NCBI GenBank assembly: GCA_002500745.1
Contig: DLST01000010.1
Coordinates: forward strand, 458,759 to 522,758
Reading direction: 5' to 3'
Origin: Sphingobacterium sp. UBA7855
GTDB taxonomy: Bacteria; Bacteroidota; Bacteroidia; Sphingobacteriales; Sphingobacteriaceae
DNA: 64,000 bases
The notes beneath the pieces were generated by a model. The model ran no database searches and was not told where the DNA came from. It worked only from the letters and a program-made list of their open reading frames with translations. This document shows positions 8,338 through 17,963 of the stretch, one piece after another (within the stretch, counting starts at the first letter, position 1; each line of letters begins with the position of its first letter). Made by a program: the position numbers and the translations under genes.

Positions 8338-9861
8338 ATGAAGATACTATCCGCTCAGCAAATGAGGAGCATCGATGGCGAAACATTAAAAGATCAAGGT
8401 GTCAACAGCCTGGATCTTATGGAGCGTGCTGCAACTGTTGTTTTCGAGGAAGTTAAAAGACTTCATTCCCGGATGGAGCGTGAAACATTTTACATTTTTT
8501 GTGGCAAAGGGAATAATGGTGGTGATGGCCTGGTTCTTGCTCGCTTATTGAATCAAGAGCAGGCAATGGTAAAGGTCTACATCGTCGATGTGGAGGAGTA
8601 TTCCGCTGACAATCTTGCTAATCAAAAGCGTTTGTCCAACCAGGTAATCCAAAAGATCAATCCCGAAGAGCAAGTGGATATTCCTTCCAATGCAATCGTA
8701 CTGGATTGCCTGTTTGGTTATGGGTTAAATACAGTCCTCACAGCAGAATGGAATGGTATTATTTCGAGTATAAATGGATGCGGTGCAAGAATATACTCAG
8801 TGGATATGCCTTCTGGGCTTCTAGCGGATAAAAATACGCCGCCTGATGCTCTAGTTGTTAGGGCAGACTTTGTGTTTACCTTTCAGGCGCCCAAGCTCGC
8901 CTTGCTACTGCCGGAAAACCAATGGTATGTCAAAGACTTTAAGGTGTTGGATATCAATCTCAGTCGGCTGGCCATTGACGAAACAGAAACTGATCTCTTT
9001 TATGTTGATCAGCTCCTTGTCGCTTCTTTTTATCGAAAGCGACGGAAATTTGATCATAAAGGGACATTTGGTCATACGTTGATTATTGGCGGGAGTAAGG
9101 GTAAAATGGGAGCTGTGCAGCTTGCGTTACGAGCAGCCCTTCGCGCCGGATGCGGTTTAGCCACAGCATATGTGCCCGCTTGTGGCCATACGATCTTACA
9201 GACTGCTGTGCCCGAAGCAATGATCTTGACAGATCCTGAAACGGATTTTATTACCCAAATCCCCAACATCACGAGTTATCAGTCTATTGGTATGGGTATT
9301 GGTATGGGTACAACGCAATATACTATTGATGCCTTAAAGGTATTTATTTCTACTAAAAGTAATACCCCGTTGGTATTAGATGCCGATGCATTGAATATTC
9401 TAGCTCGAGATCCTGATCTATGGGCATTTGTACCGGCAGACAGTATATTGACTCCACATCCAAAAGAGCTTAGTCGAATATTGGGTCCTTGGAAGGATGA
9501 TTTCGAAAAGATGGAAAAAGTAAAAGCTTTCGCCGTCAAACACCAATTTTATATGCTGGTTAAAGGGGCCAATAGCATGATGGTTATGAACGATGGGGCA
9601 CTCTATTTCAACAGTACAGGGAATGTTGGGATGGCGACGGGTGGCAGTGGCGATATCCTGACAGGTATCATCGCAGCGCTTCTAGGACAGGGGTATTCAT
9701 CCAAACAAGCTCTAATTATGGGTGTATATATCCATGGGCGTGCAGCAGATATTGCGGTAGAGAAGATTGGAGTCTATTCCTTGTTGCCTTCCGACACAAT
9801 CAACTATCTTTCCAGTGCACTGATTGGATTAGAACAGGAGTATGATGGATTGGTACATTGA
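8338..9861 (+). CDS. nnrD: bifunctional NAD(P)H-hydrate epimerase / ADP-dependent NAD(P)HX dehydratase
   Basis: A 507-residue YjeF-type fusion that repairs hydrated NAD(P)H. The N-terminal epimerase domain (about 1-215) shows the CGKGNNGGDGLVLARLL loop near residue 57 and VDMPSGLL. The C-terminal ribokinase-like dehydratase (about 230-500) shows GHTLIIGGSKGKMGA, DADALN, TPHPKEL, KGANS and the catalytic NVGMATGGSGDILTG region. The start is preceded by AAGAAG. The 3' end overlaps the next gene by 20 nt, so the two are probably translationally coupled. Confidence 0.93.
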   Translation: MKILSAQQMRSIDGETLKDQGVNSLDLMERAATVVFEEVKRLHSRMERETFYIFCGKGNNGGDGLVLARLLNQEQAMVKVYIVDVEEYSADNLANQKRLSNQVIQKINPEEQVDIPSNAIVLDCLFGYGLNTVLTAEWNGIISSINGCGARIYSVDMPSGLLADKNTPPDALVVRADFVFTFQAPKLALLLPENQWYVKDFKVLDINLSRLAIDETETDLFYVDQLLVASFYRKRRKFDHKGTFGHTLIIGGSKGKMGAVQLALRAALRAGCGLATAYVPACGHTILQTAVPEAMILTDPETDFITQIPNITSYQSIGMGIGMGTTQYTIDALKVFISTKSNTPLVLDADALNILARDPDLWAFVPADSILTPHPKELSRILGPWKDDFEKMEKVKAFAVKHQFYMLVKGANSMMVMNDGALYFNSTGNVGMATGGSGDILTGIIAALLGQGYSSKQALIMGVYIHGRAADIAVEKIGVYSLLPSDTINYLSSALIGLEQEYDGLVH

Positions 9862-10243
9862 GCAAGTTTTTGCTGCCCGAACTTGGAAACTGCGAAAAGA
9901 AGTCTTTTCTCCCGAGGGGAAGCTTGGTGAAGTAATGCTAGATGGCGATTTTGAAGCCACGCATTTTGCAGCCTACGATGGAAATGATGTCGTTGGTGTT
10001 CTCAGCCTGATTTCTCTCGGCGATAACTACATCATCCATTTTCTTGCCGTTGCCCCACATGTTAGAATGCAGGGGATAGGCACGGCATTATTAGGCTACG
10101 CTAGACGATTTATAGGTACATTTAATGGTAAAATTGTGCTAGCCGAAGCCCTTCTTGATCAACAGCACTTTTGGAAAAAGAACGGTTTTGATGCGGTAAA
10201 GCAAAAGGATACCACCGTCACCTATTCATTAGCGCTAAGGTAA
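9842..10243 (+). CDS. GNAT family N-acetyltransferase
   Basis: A 133-residue single-domain acetyltransferase whose start lies inside the end of nnrD. The acetyl-CoA motif is FLAVAPHVRMQGIGTALLGYARRF (Q-G-I-G-T), followed by a C-terminal DQQHFWKKNGFDAV segment resembling the YjcF/ElaA subgroup, and the N-terminal PEGKLGEVMLDGDFEATHFAAYDGNDVVGVL beta strands fit that subgroup too. Substrate unknown. Coupling to nnrD is suggested by the overlap only. Confidence 0.8.
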   Translation: MMDWYIEQVFAARTWKLRKEVFSPEGKLGEVMLDGDFEATHFAAYDGNDVVGVLSLISLGDNYIIHFLAVAPHVRMQGIGTALLGYARRFIGTFNGKIVLAEALLDQQHFWKKNGFDAVKQKDTTVTYSLALR

Positions 10244-10311
10244 TTTTATTCGCCAAGGTCAGTAAATACAATAATAGGGTGCTCCTGGTTCATCCAGCAT
10301 GTGTGGCTTTA

Positions 10312-10899
10312 CTAACTTTCGACGTAGTCGATTCGATCCGATTCAGTTATCGGGCGAAGGATCCGGCAAGGATTGCCAGCCGCTATGACGTTTGATGGAA
10401 TATCTTTAGTAACGACTGATCCAGAGCCAATCACCGAATTTCTTCCAATCCGCACGCCGGGATTGACAACAACATGCCCACCTATCCATACGTTATCTTC
10501 GATAACGATTGGAAGCGCAAATTCCCAGCCTTGATTTCTTGCTTCAAAATGAAGGGGGTGACCGGCGGTGAATAGGCTCACATTGGGTCCAAACAGTACA
10601 TTATCGCCGATAGTAACTGGAGCACAGTCTAAAATAGTGCAACTATAATTGCTGTAAAAGTTTTCACCAATAGTAATGTTATAGCCGTAGTCACAACGAA
10701 ATGGAGGCTCAAGAAAAAAACGATGTCCTGTTGCGTTAAATAGTTTCTGAATAATCTGTTTTCTAAATTTGATTTGTTTAGGTTCCGAATCGTTAAATCG
10801 CTTAAGCTCTTCTTTGGCGTATTGCCTATCTTTAAATAACTGTCCATCCGAATCAAGATAGGGAAGGCCGGCAATCATTTTTTCTTTTGGTGATTTCAT
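10312..10899 (-). CDS. sugar O-acetyltransferase (maltose acetyltransferase-like, left-handed beta-helix)
   Basis: A 195-residue hexapeptide-repeat enzyme. The N-terminal maltose-acetyltransferase-type helix (KMIAGLPYLDSDGQLFKDRQYAKEELKRFN) is followed by PFRCDYGYNITIGENFYSNYSC, DNVLFGPNVSLFTAGHPL (catalytic His in AGHP) and the terminal coils WIGGHVVVNPGVRIGRNSVIGSGSVVTKDIPSNVIAAGNPCRIL. The family (LacA, NodL, Maa) transfers acetyl groups from acetyl-CoA to sugar hydroxyls in the cytosol. A ribosome site AAAGGAAG lies about 7 nt before the ATG, and a TATGTTTG -7-like box lies further upstream. Convergent with the GNAT gene. Confidence 0.9.
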   Translation of the reverse strand: MKSPKEKMIAGLPYLDSDGQLFKDRQYAKEELKRFNDSEPKQIKFRKQIIQKLFNATGHRFFLEPPFRCDYGYNITIGENFYSNYSCTILDCAPVTIGDNVLFGPNVSLFTAGHPLHFEARNQGWEFALPIVIEDNVWIGGHVVVNPGVRIGRNSVIGSGSVVTKDIPSNVIAAGNPCRILRPITESDRIDYVES

Positions 10900-11113
10900 T
10901 CAGTACTTCCTTTTAGTTGGCAAACATAGACAAATTGATGTTTAAATACAATACTAATCTAACGACCGTTCATAGGGGATTCACCCCCCAAGTACCTTTT
11001 CTTTGAATTCCTCCCTATGTGACAAAACAATTTTCGTCCGAAAAGCATTTAGATAATGTAGCACACATCTGCTTCAGCCTAGTTCTGGGCTTTATCCAAT
11101 AATTATTATTGCA

Positions 11114-13327
11114 ATGAAGATCGCTTATATAAGTACCTATTTACCGAAAGAATGTGGTATTGCCACCTTTACATCAGATTTGTTGCAGGCTGTTTCGCTG
11201 CATAATGAGGAATTGACACAACATGTTTTTGCTGTTGCGGACCGGGATTATGTATATCCCAATGAAGTTGTTTTCCAAATAGACCAACATGCTCAGCTGT
11301 CGTATATCGAAGCGGCCAACTATATTAATGAAAACGGTTACGATTGTGTGATATTGGAGCACGAGTACGGTATCTTTGGTGGTAATAGCGGGATGTATAT
11401 CTTATCCTTGATCAATGCACTGCATATTCCATTACTGGTTAATTTTCACACCATCCTGGAAAAGCCGAATGTCGATGAGAAAGCTATTCTTATTGAAATT
11501 GTTAAGCGGGCTTCGATTGTTACTGTGATGAGCAATTATGCGATAACATTACTCAAAAATATTTATAGGGTCAATACGACAAAAGTTGTATTAATACATC
11601 ACGGAGTGCCAGAATTTACCTTGGATCATGAACTTGCAAAGTTTAAAAAAGGCCTGTCAGGGAAGAAGGTTCTGTTAACTTTTGGTTTTTTGGGACGAAA
11701 TAAGGGTATTGAAATGGTGATTGAATCTCTACCCGAAGTGGTCAAAAATGAGCCTGATCTAGTATACCTCATCGTTGGTAAAACACACCCGAATGTATTG
11801 GCGCATTCGGGGGAGGAATATCGGGAGTATCTCGGCAGTCTAGTAGAAGCCTACCATTTGGAGGAACATGTCCGATTTGTTAATTCCTTCGTCAGCCAGT
11901 CCGATCTTGTCGAGTATCTATGCGCCTGCGACGTCTATGTCACTCCTTATATTAACGAGGCGCAGATTACCAGTGGGACATTATCGTATGCCATCGGAGC
12001 GGGAGCAGCGGTAGTGTCTACTCCTTATTGGCATGCCAAGGAATTGCTTGCCGATGGAAGAGGAGTACTGGTTGAATTTAAAAATTCAGCCGGAATGGCT
12101 GAAGTGCTTAAAAATCTGTTCTCAAATTTAGATTATCGCACCACATTGAGAGAAAATGCGAGCGCGTTCGGAAGAGAGTTAACCTGGAAAAATATAGGCC
12201 TTCGTTATACGCGGGTTTTGGAAAGAATCATTCCAACCTCCGACAGCCTGAAAGAAAATGTAGCCTTTACAAAAGATGAAATGCCCAAATTCAGTTGGAA
12301 GCATATTGATCGACTTACTAATCAAGTCGGTATCTTGCAGCATGCAACGTATTCACTGCCAAACTACAAAGAAGGCTACTGCATCGACGATAATGCCAGA
12401 GCACTTCTACTCACCTTATTGGCTCAAGATGATTTTGCTGATAAGAAGTTAGATCGTCGTATCTCCACTTACCTCAGTTATATCTATTATCACCAGCGCG
12501 AAGATGGACTATTTCATAATTTTATGGATTTCCAGCATAATTTTCTCGATGACGTTGGTTCGGAAGATTCTTTTGGGCGGACAATATGGGCCTTGGGCGT
12601 ACTTCTTCGTAAAACTGAATTGACTAGCTACTATCAATTGGGACGCGAATTATTTTTTAGAGCTGTGCCAAATTTCAGTCAGTTGCGCTCCATCCGTGCG
12701 ATAGCATATACCGTATTGGGAATTGCAGAATATTTGCATGACCAATCCAACGATGAAGTAATGATAGAGTTGATGCGTACTCTTATTGGTAAGTTGGTGT
12801 GGGAATATGACGCCAGTTCTGATGAACATTGGCAATGGTTTGAATCAGTATTGACTTATGACAATGCGATATTGCCCTATGCGTTGTTGGCCGCAAGTTC
12901 ATTTTTAAACGATGATAAAATAAAACATTTAGGACTATCTACACTCAAATTTCTCGAAAGCATAACCATACAAAATGGCACGCTTTCATTGGTTGGAAAT
13001 CAGGAATGGGCCAAGCAAGGCAAGCATATCAGCAAATTTGGCCAGCAGCCTCTTGATGTAACGGCGATGGTATTTATGTATCGCGAAGCATTTAAACTGA
13101 CGAAGAAGAAAATCTATTTTAACCGAATGATTGCCTCGTTTCGCTGGTTTTTGGGAGAAAATGATCTTCGTCTTGGACTTTATGACGAGGAGACCAAGGG
13201 TTGTTGCGATGGTTTGGAATCGTATGGCATCAATAGAAACCAAGGGGCTGAAAGCACCCTGTGTTTCTATTTAGCTTATATTGAAGTATATCGTGCTTTT
13301 AAAGATACCGATCAGGGTTTAAGATAG
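11114..13327 (+). CDS. GT4 glycosyltransferase fused to a C-terminal helical (hydrolase-like) domain
   Basis: A 737-residue cytosolic protein. Residues 1 to about 375 form a GT-B retaining glycosyltransferase of GT4 type: N-terminal MKIAYISTYLPKECGIATF, VLIHHGVPEF, GFLGRNKGIEMVIESLP and the donor-binding VTPYINEAQITSGTLSYAIGAGAAVVSTPYWHAKELL. Residues about 385-730 are rich in aromatic helical hairpins (GYCIDDNARALLLTLLAQ, ESVLTYDNAILPYALLAASS) like an alpha/alpha barrel of carbohydrate-active enzymes. The substrate is not readable. Its 3' end overlaps the convergent GH130 gene by 29 bp, and both lack signal peptides, suggesting a shared intracellular glycan role. Confidence 0.85.
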   Translation: MKIAYISTYLPKECGIATFTSDLLQAVSLHNEELTQHVFAVADRDYVYPNEVVFQIDQHAQLSYIEAANYINENGYDCVILEHEYGIFGGNSGMYILSLINALHIPLLVNFHTILEKPNVDEKAILIEIVKRASIVTVMSNYAITLLKNIYRVNTTKVVLIHHGVPEFTLDHELAKFKKGLSGKKVLLTFGFLGRNKGIEMVIESLPEVVKNEPDLVYLIVGKTHPNVLAHSGEEYREYLGSLVEAYHLEEHVRFVNSFVSQSDLVEYLCACDVYVTPYINEAQITSGTLSYAIGAGAAVVSTPYWHAKELLADGRGVLVEFKNSAGMAEVLKNLFSNLDYRTTLRENASAFGRELTWKNIGLRYTRVLERIIPTSDSLKENVAFTKDEMPKFSWKHIDRLTNQVGILQHATYSLPNYKEGYCIDDNARALLLTLLAQDDFADKKLDRRISTYLSYIYYHQREDGLFHNFMDFQHNFLDDVGSEDSFGRTIWALGVLLRKTELTSYYQLGRELFFRAVPNFSQLRSIRAIAYTVLGIAEYLHDQSNDEVMIELMRTLIGKLVWEYDASSDEHWQWFESVLTYDNAILPYALLAASSFLNDDKIKHLGLSTLKFLESITIQNGTLSLVGNQEWAKQGKHISKFGQQPLDVTAMVFMYREAFKLTKKKIYFNRMIASFRWFLGENDLRLGLYDEETKGCCDGLESYGINRNQGAESTLCFYLAYIEVYRAFKDTDQGLR

Positions 13328-14783
13328 CGAGTAGTAAATCTTCGAGTTTGATAGTTGCGTAAGTGGACTCATAATCAGACATTGCATACGGTAAAATGAG
13401 GTAGTCATTGTGTACAATCGCTCCACAAGAATAAATGACGTTAGGTACGTATCCTTCTCGTTCTTCATCATTTGGTGTCATCAAGGGGCTATGTAGGCGA
13501 CCAATTTCAACATGGGGGTTATCCAGATCCAAAAGGGAGGCCCCCAAAACATACTCACGCATTGGCCCTACGGCATGGGTAAGGATCAGCCAGCCATATT
13601 GTGTTTCTATTGGCGACCCGCAATTACCAATCTGCACAAATTCGTATGGATATTCGGGCTCTTGAATGCGGATTGCCGTTTCCTGCCATATATTAATATT
13701 ATTAGAGTAAGCAATATAATTGTTCTCACCGTCGATGCGGCAGAGCATGGCATATCGTCCGTTTATTTTTCGTGGAAATAATGCGGCACCCTTATTGGCG
13801 ATTTCACCATAGATAGGTTTCACTTTAAAATGGTAAAAATCTTTTGTGGTCAATAGCTTAGGGAGAATGCTAAATCCGTCATAGGCGGTATAGGTTGCAT
13901 AATATACGCTCTCACCCTTCTCATCTTTGAACTGCACAAACCGGGCATCTTCAATACCTCTTTTTTCGGTGTCAGCGAGCGGAAATATCACGCGTTCTGA
14001 AATAGAAGTGTCCCAGGAGAATGTCATTTCATAATGCGAGGAAGCGAGCCAGAATGCCTGCTGTAAAAATGTCACATTTTCAAGGTTTTCCTCGCTATCA
14101 TGGCGCACTTCATCAATATACCGCTTCAATTCCTCGTAAGTAAAGGTATCTGTCAGTTTTGCCTCCAGTTTAGACTTTACTTCAGTGGGATCGGCATGTA
14201 ACTCATTCATTTTCTTTAAGAAAGATTCTTTATGATAACGATGATTTTTGACCTGAATAGGTTTGTCCAATAAACTACCGACATAGTCAATATGAATATT
14301 ATTGTTAACATCCAATGTGCCCGAGCGAAAAACGATGGAAGAGACATGGCCTTCGCCAGTGGCCCTGAAACTTAGAATAACACGTTTTTCCCCTTTAAAC
14401 AATTCTGTCTGGTCCGGATGTTCTATTATGGACGGATTGAACAACGCCGCAGACTCTATCGAATACTCCATGGTAAAGTAAGAGCCAATCAGTAACTTGT
14501 CAATATGACTTAGTTTCTCTTTTGAAAAAGGAATCTTTGCTAATAAGTGGCTTACCCGGTCAAAATTTCGTTCAAAGATATGAACAATGCTCCGATGCCT
14601 TTTCGTATAGCTCCGCAGGACCTGCCCAAAGACTTCTTTCCGCTGCGATTCTTTAAGGGATAAGATGCGTTTAATGACTTTGATTGTGCGATCATCTCCT
14701 AAAAAAAAGAAACGTGCTAGCACTCTTTTTTTATCTGGCTTAAAGTAAATATCTTTTCGTTCAACTTGTACTGGTTTATGCAT
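13299..14783 (-). CDS. GH130 family beta-mannoside phosphorylase/mannosidase-like enzyme
   Basis: A 494-residue protein. The C-terminal two thirds form a five-bladed GH130-type propeller: RGIEDARFVQF (with the conserved catalytic Asp), YYATYTAYDG, NKGAALFPRKINGRYAMLCR, GNCGSPIETQYGWLILTHAVGPMREYVLGASLLDLDNP and VPNVIYSCGAI. GH130 enzymes act on beta-mannosides, by phosphorolysis or hydrolysis. The N-terminal 150-200 residues (helical, ending FRATGEGHVSSIVFRSG) are extra compared with the roughly 320-residue core members. There is no signal peptide, so it is probably cytosolic. It runs convergently into the GT4-fusion gene with a 29-bp antisense overlap. Confidence 0.88.
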   Translation of the reverse strand: MHKPVQVERKDIYFKPDKKRVLARFFFLGDDRTIKVIKRILSLKESQRKEVFGQVLRSYTKRHRSIVHIFERNFDRVSHLLAKIPFSKEKLSHIDKLLIGSYFTMEYSIESAALFNPSIIEHPDQTELFKGEKRVILSFRATGEGHVSSIVFRSGTLDVNNNIHIDYVGSLLDKPIQVKNHRYHKESFLKKMNELHADPTEVKSKLEAKLTDTFTYEELKRYIDEVRHDSEENLENVTFLQQAFWLASSHYEMTFSWDTSISERVIFPLADTEKRGIEDARFVQFKDEKGESVYYATYTAYDGFSILPKLLTTKDFYHFKVKPIYGEIANKGAALFPRKINGRYAMLCRIDGENNYIAYSNNINIWQETAIRIQEPEYPYEFVQIGNCGSPIETQYGWLILTHAVGPMREYVLGASLLDLDNPHVEIGRLHSPLMTPNDEEREGYVPNVIYSCGAIVHNDYLILPYAMSDYESTYATIKLEDLLLAILNPDRYL

Positions 14784-14882
14784 AATATTATGTTCATGTT
14801 TACATCCTTATTAGAACGAATGGCGCCTGTCTTTTGTTTTTATTCCCAGTCAATAATCAAAGGATATCTGATAAAAATCGAG

Positions 14883-14890
14883 TACCTTTG
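14883..14890 (+). promoter_or_regulatory. -7 box of pepD promoter
   Basis: TACCTTTG matches TAnnTTTG and ends 20 nt before the pepD ATG. No clear -33 TTTG is seen at the expected distance. Confidence 0.5.
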
Positions 14891-14910
14891 GCTTAGGAAA
14901 ATTTTAAGAT

Positions 14911-16383
14911 ATGATTGAAAATAGTTTAGATACGTTAGAGCCGAAAGCAATTTGGAGGAATTTCTCTGCGCTAAATGGGGTGCCAAGAGCTTCAAAGAAA
15001 GAAGCACGCGTAATTGCTTTTATGGTAGACTTTGGAAAATCACTAGGGTTGGCGACGAGCGTAGATGAGATTGGAAATGTGCTTATTAAAAAGCCCGCTA
15101 CTAAAGGAATGGAAAATCGTAAAACGATTGTATTGCAGTCGCATTTAGATATGGTCCACCAAAAAAACAACGATACTGTTTTTGATTTCGATACCGAAGG
15201 TATAAATATGTATGTGGATGGTGACTGGGTAAAAGCAGACGGCACCACTTTAGGCGCGGATAATGGTCTTGGCGTCGCGACAATCATGTCGATTTTGGAA
15301 TCATCTGCTATTGTGCACCCAGCTATTGAAGCTTTATTTACCGTTGATGAAGAGACCGGAATGACAGGAGCGTTAGGATTAAAAGGTGGCGTGCTTTCGG
15401 GCGAAATCCTGTTAAATTTAGATACCGAAAATGACAGCGAGATTGATATTGGCTGTGCAGGAGGGATTGATGTAACGGCAACACAGTCGTATAGTGCAGA
15501 ACCTTGTCCTTTTGACATGCTATCATTTGAACTTACGGTGAAAGGACTGCATGGAGGACACTCCGGAATGGATATCCATAAAGGTTTCGCGAATGCAAAT
15601 AAGGTGATGAACCGCTTGCTCTATAAAGCTTATCAGCAGTATGGGCTTCGAATTGCGTCGCTTTTAGGCGGAAGCCTCCGCAATGCTATTCCGAGAGAAA
15701 GCGTTGCTAAGGTGGTTGTTGTCAAGGATAAGGCAAGCAGCTTTGTTCAGAATCTGACTCAATTGGCGCAGGATATTAAAATGGAATTTGCCACAACGGA
15801 ACCGGCTATGGAAATTGTCGTAAAGCAAACTGATGCTGCTTATGCAACAGTAGTTCCAGTAAACGTGCAGGAAAACCTGATCAACAGTGTTTATGCAGCC
15901 TTGAATGGAGTATACCGTGTGAGTGCCGATTTTGAAGACCTAGTAGAAACCTCCAATAATATTGCTAAAGTTGAAGTCGGAGGCGAAAAGGTTTCCATCA
16001 AATGTTTAACGAGATCTTCTGTCGAAACATCTAAATTTGATTTAGCCCAATCTTTGCAGGCTGCATTCGAACACGGTAATTTTAAGGTTGATTTTTCGGG
16101 TAATTACCCCGGATGGGCCCCTAATCCGAATTCTGAAATTTTGGAAGTTCTAAAATCCATTTACACGGTACAACACGGTGAAGCGCCAGAAGTCGTAGCC
16201 TGTCACGCTGGACTTGAGTGTGGTATTTTGGGTACAAACTACCCTGGAATGGATATGATTTCCTTTGGTCCCACAATCTTAGGAGCACATTCGCCAGCAG
16301 AGCGCGTCTCCATTTCTTCCGTGCAGAAGTTTTGGAGGTTTATCCTCGAAATTCTTAAAGAGATTCCGAAAAAGCAAAGTTAA
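14911..16383 (+). CDS. pepD: aminoacyl-histidine dipeptidase (M20 family PepD)
   Basis: A 490-residue cytosolic di-zinc peptidase that hydrolyses Xaa-His dipeptides such as carnosine and other short peptides. Metal-binding motifs are present: SHLDMVHQKN (H78, D80), GTTLGADNGLGVA (bridging Asp), DEETGMTGA (catalytic and ligand Glu pair), LNLDTE and a C-terminal ILGAHSPAERV His. The lid domain includes GLHGGHSGMDI. The length is normal for PepD. It is a single gene with its own promoter-like box and terminator. Confidence 0.95.
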   Translation: MIENSLDTLEPKAIWRNFSALNGVPRASKKEARVIAFMVDFGKSLGLATSVDEIGNVLIKKPATKGMENRKTIVLQSHLDMVHQKNNDTVFDFDTEGINMYVDGDWVKADGTTLGADNGLGVATIMSILESSAIVHPAIEALFTVDEETGMTGALGLKGGVLSGEILLNLDTENDSEIDIGCAGGIDVTATQSYSAEPCPFDMLSFELTVKGLHGGHSGMDIHKGFANANKVMNRLLYKAYQQYGLRIASLLGGSLRNAIPRESVAKVVVVKDKASSFVQNLTQLAQDIKMEFATTEPAMEIVVKQTDAAYATVVPVNVQENLINSVYAALNGVYRVSADFEDLVETSNNIAKVEVGGEKVSIKCLTRSSVETSKFDLAQSLQAAFEHGNFKVDFSGNYPGWAPNPNSEILEVLKSIYTVQHGEAPEVVACHAGLECGILGTNYPGMDMISFGPTILGAHSPAERVSISSVQKFWRFILEILKEIPKKQS

Positions 16384-16444
16384 ATAACAGCATCCTTAGT
16401 CCTTGACAGATAGTTGATAAAATACGGCAATAGATCATGAAAAA

Positions 16445-16475
16445 AGAAAGGTATGGTAATAAGCCATACCTTTCT
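16445..16475 (+). terminator. terminator of pepD
   Basis: AGAAAGGTATGG (16445-16456) pairs with CCATACCTTTCT (16464-16475) over 12 bp with a 7-nt loop, located 62 nt after the stop. The T-tract is weak (TTTCTGCTTT). Confidence 0.65.
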
Positions 16476-16604
16476 GCTTTATACTAATTTTTCTTTTTTT
16501 AAGAAAAAATGAAAAAATATCCTTACTTTGAAATTGAAAAAACGATTTACTAGACCAAAATAATATGTAATCTCTGCATTTGAGAGAATCCTAATTATGA
16601 TATA

Positions 16605-17933
16605 ATGACTATACTCCTCATTGTAATCAGCATTTGTTTGCTTATCCTTTGCATAACTTATTTTAAGATCAATGCCTTTCTCGCTTTTTTAGTTGTTACC
16701 CTACTCAGCGGACTTTGTTTGGGTATTCCACCGGCACAGTTGGTGGGTACAGTTGAAAAAGGTGTTGCAGGCGTCATGGGAAGCCTAACTTTAATCATTG
16801 TTTTGGGCGCAATGTTGGGGAAAATTGTTGCTGAAAGTGGGGCCGCTGAGATAATTGCTGAGCAAATGGTCCGCCTGATGGGAGAGCGATACTTGCAGTG
16901 GGGGCTTATGTTGACGGGTTTTATCGTTGGAATACCGCTATTTTATGGAATCGGATTTGTCTTATTAGTCCCCTTGATATTTTCGATTTCCTACCGCTAT
17001 AAGTTGCCGACAGTATATATCGGATTACCGATGCTGGCAGCCCTGTCTGTGACACATGGCTTTATTCCGCCGCATCCTTCCCCGGTTGCATTAGTTGCTC
17101 TGTTTCACGCTGATATGGGACTGACACTTATCTATGGTCTTTTGATCGCCATACCCGCTATTATTTTGGGTGGGCCAATTTTTGGAAGAAGCCTCAAAAA
17201 TATACGGGCAAGTCAGGAATCAATTTTCCGCGAGAAAGATCATTCGGAGTCAGCGCAGTATCCGCGCCCGACAGTGGGGGTAAGTCTGGCCGTTGCCTTG
17301 CTGCCGGTATTGCTCATTGTCTTATTTACATTGCTTCCTTATTGCTATCATACAAGCAATATAGTGCTGCAGGAGGGATTGAAATTCGTCGGTAACCCTA
17401 CCGTTGTTATGGTTATTGCGGTCGGTGTAGCAACCTATTTATTAGGATTGAAATTGGGGCGATCGATGGCCAATGTGATGAAAATCTATGAATCTGCAGT
17501 GAAAGATATTGCCATGATCCTACTGATTATCGCTGGCTCGGGAATCTTTAAACAGGTGATGGAGGATAGTGGTGTGAGTCTATTATTGGCCAATACCCTG
17601 CAGCAGCTGTCGATTTCACCGCTACTATTGGCTTGGTTAATTACAGCTGTTATCAGAGGTTGTGTCGGCTCGGCCACAGTAGCCGCTTTAACGGCCGCTG
17701 GTGTGCTGCTACCGATTGTTACAGGGGGAAAAGTGGATCCCAACCTTATGGTGTTGGCGATAGGAGCCGGCAGTTTGATGTTTTCCCATGTTAATGATGC
17801 CGGATTTTGGCTATTTAAAGAGTACTTTGGACTTAGCATAACGGATACCTTATTTTCCTGGTCCATCATGGAGGCGATTGTTTCCATTGTTGGGCTGCTT
17901 GCTGTTTTACTATTGCAATTAATTTTATATTAG
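16605..17933 (+). CDS. GntP-family permease (gluconate/sugar-acid or D-amino-acid symporter type)
   Basis: A 442-residue inner-membrane permease with about 12 hydrophobic segments. Family signatures include LGAMLGKIVAESGAAEIIAEQM, a YGIGFVLLVPLIFS segment, THGFIPPHPSPVALVALFHADMG, LLIIAGSGIFKQVMEDSG, GSATVAALTAAGVLLP and the terminal SHVNDAGFWLFKEYFGLS. GntP members carry gluconate and other acids with H+; some, such as DsdX, carry D-serine. It is the first gene of a run with RidA, a D-threonine-aldolase-like enzyme and a dipeptidase, so a D-amino-acid or related substrate is more likely here than gluconate (inference from context). Confidence 0.9.
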   Translation: MTILLIVISICLLILCITYFKINAFLAFLVVTLLSGLCLGIPPAQLVGTVEKGVAGVMGSLTLIIVLGAMLGKIVAESGAAEIIAEQMVRLMGERYLQWGLMLTGFIVGIPLFYGIGFVLLVPLIFSISYRYKLPTVYIGLPMLAALSVTHGFIPPHPSPVALVALFHADMGLTLIYGLLIAIPAIILGGPIFGRSLKNIRASQESIFREKDHSESAQYPRPTVGVSLAVALLPVLLIVLFTLLPYCYHTSNIVLQEGLKFVGNPTVVMVIAVGVATYLLGLKLGRSMANVMKIYESAVKDIAMILLIIAGSGIFKQVMEDSGVSLLLANTLQQLSISPLLLAWLITAVIRGCVGSATVAALTAAGVLLPIVTGGKVDPNLMVLAIGAGSLMFSHVNDAGFWLFKEYFGLSITDTLFSWSIMEAIVSIVGLLAVLLLQLILY

Positions 17934-17963
17934 CTATTATTTTAAACTTTAAAATCGTTAAAG

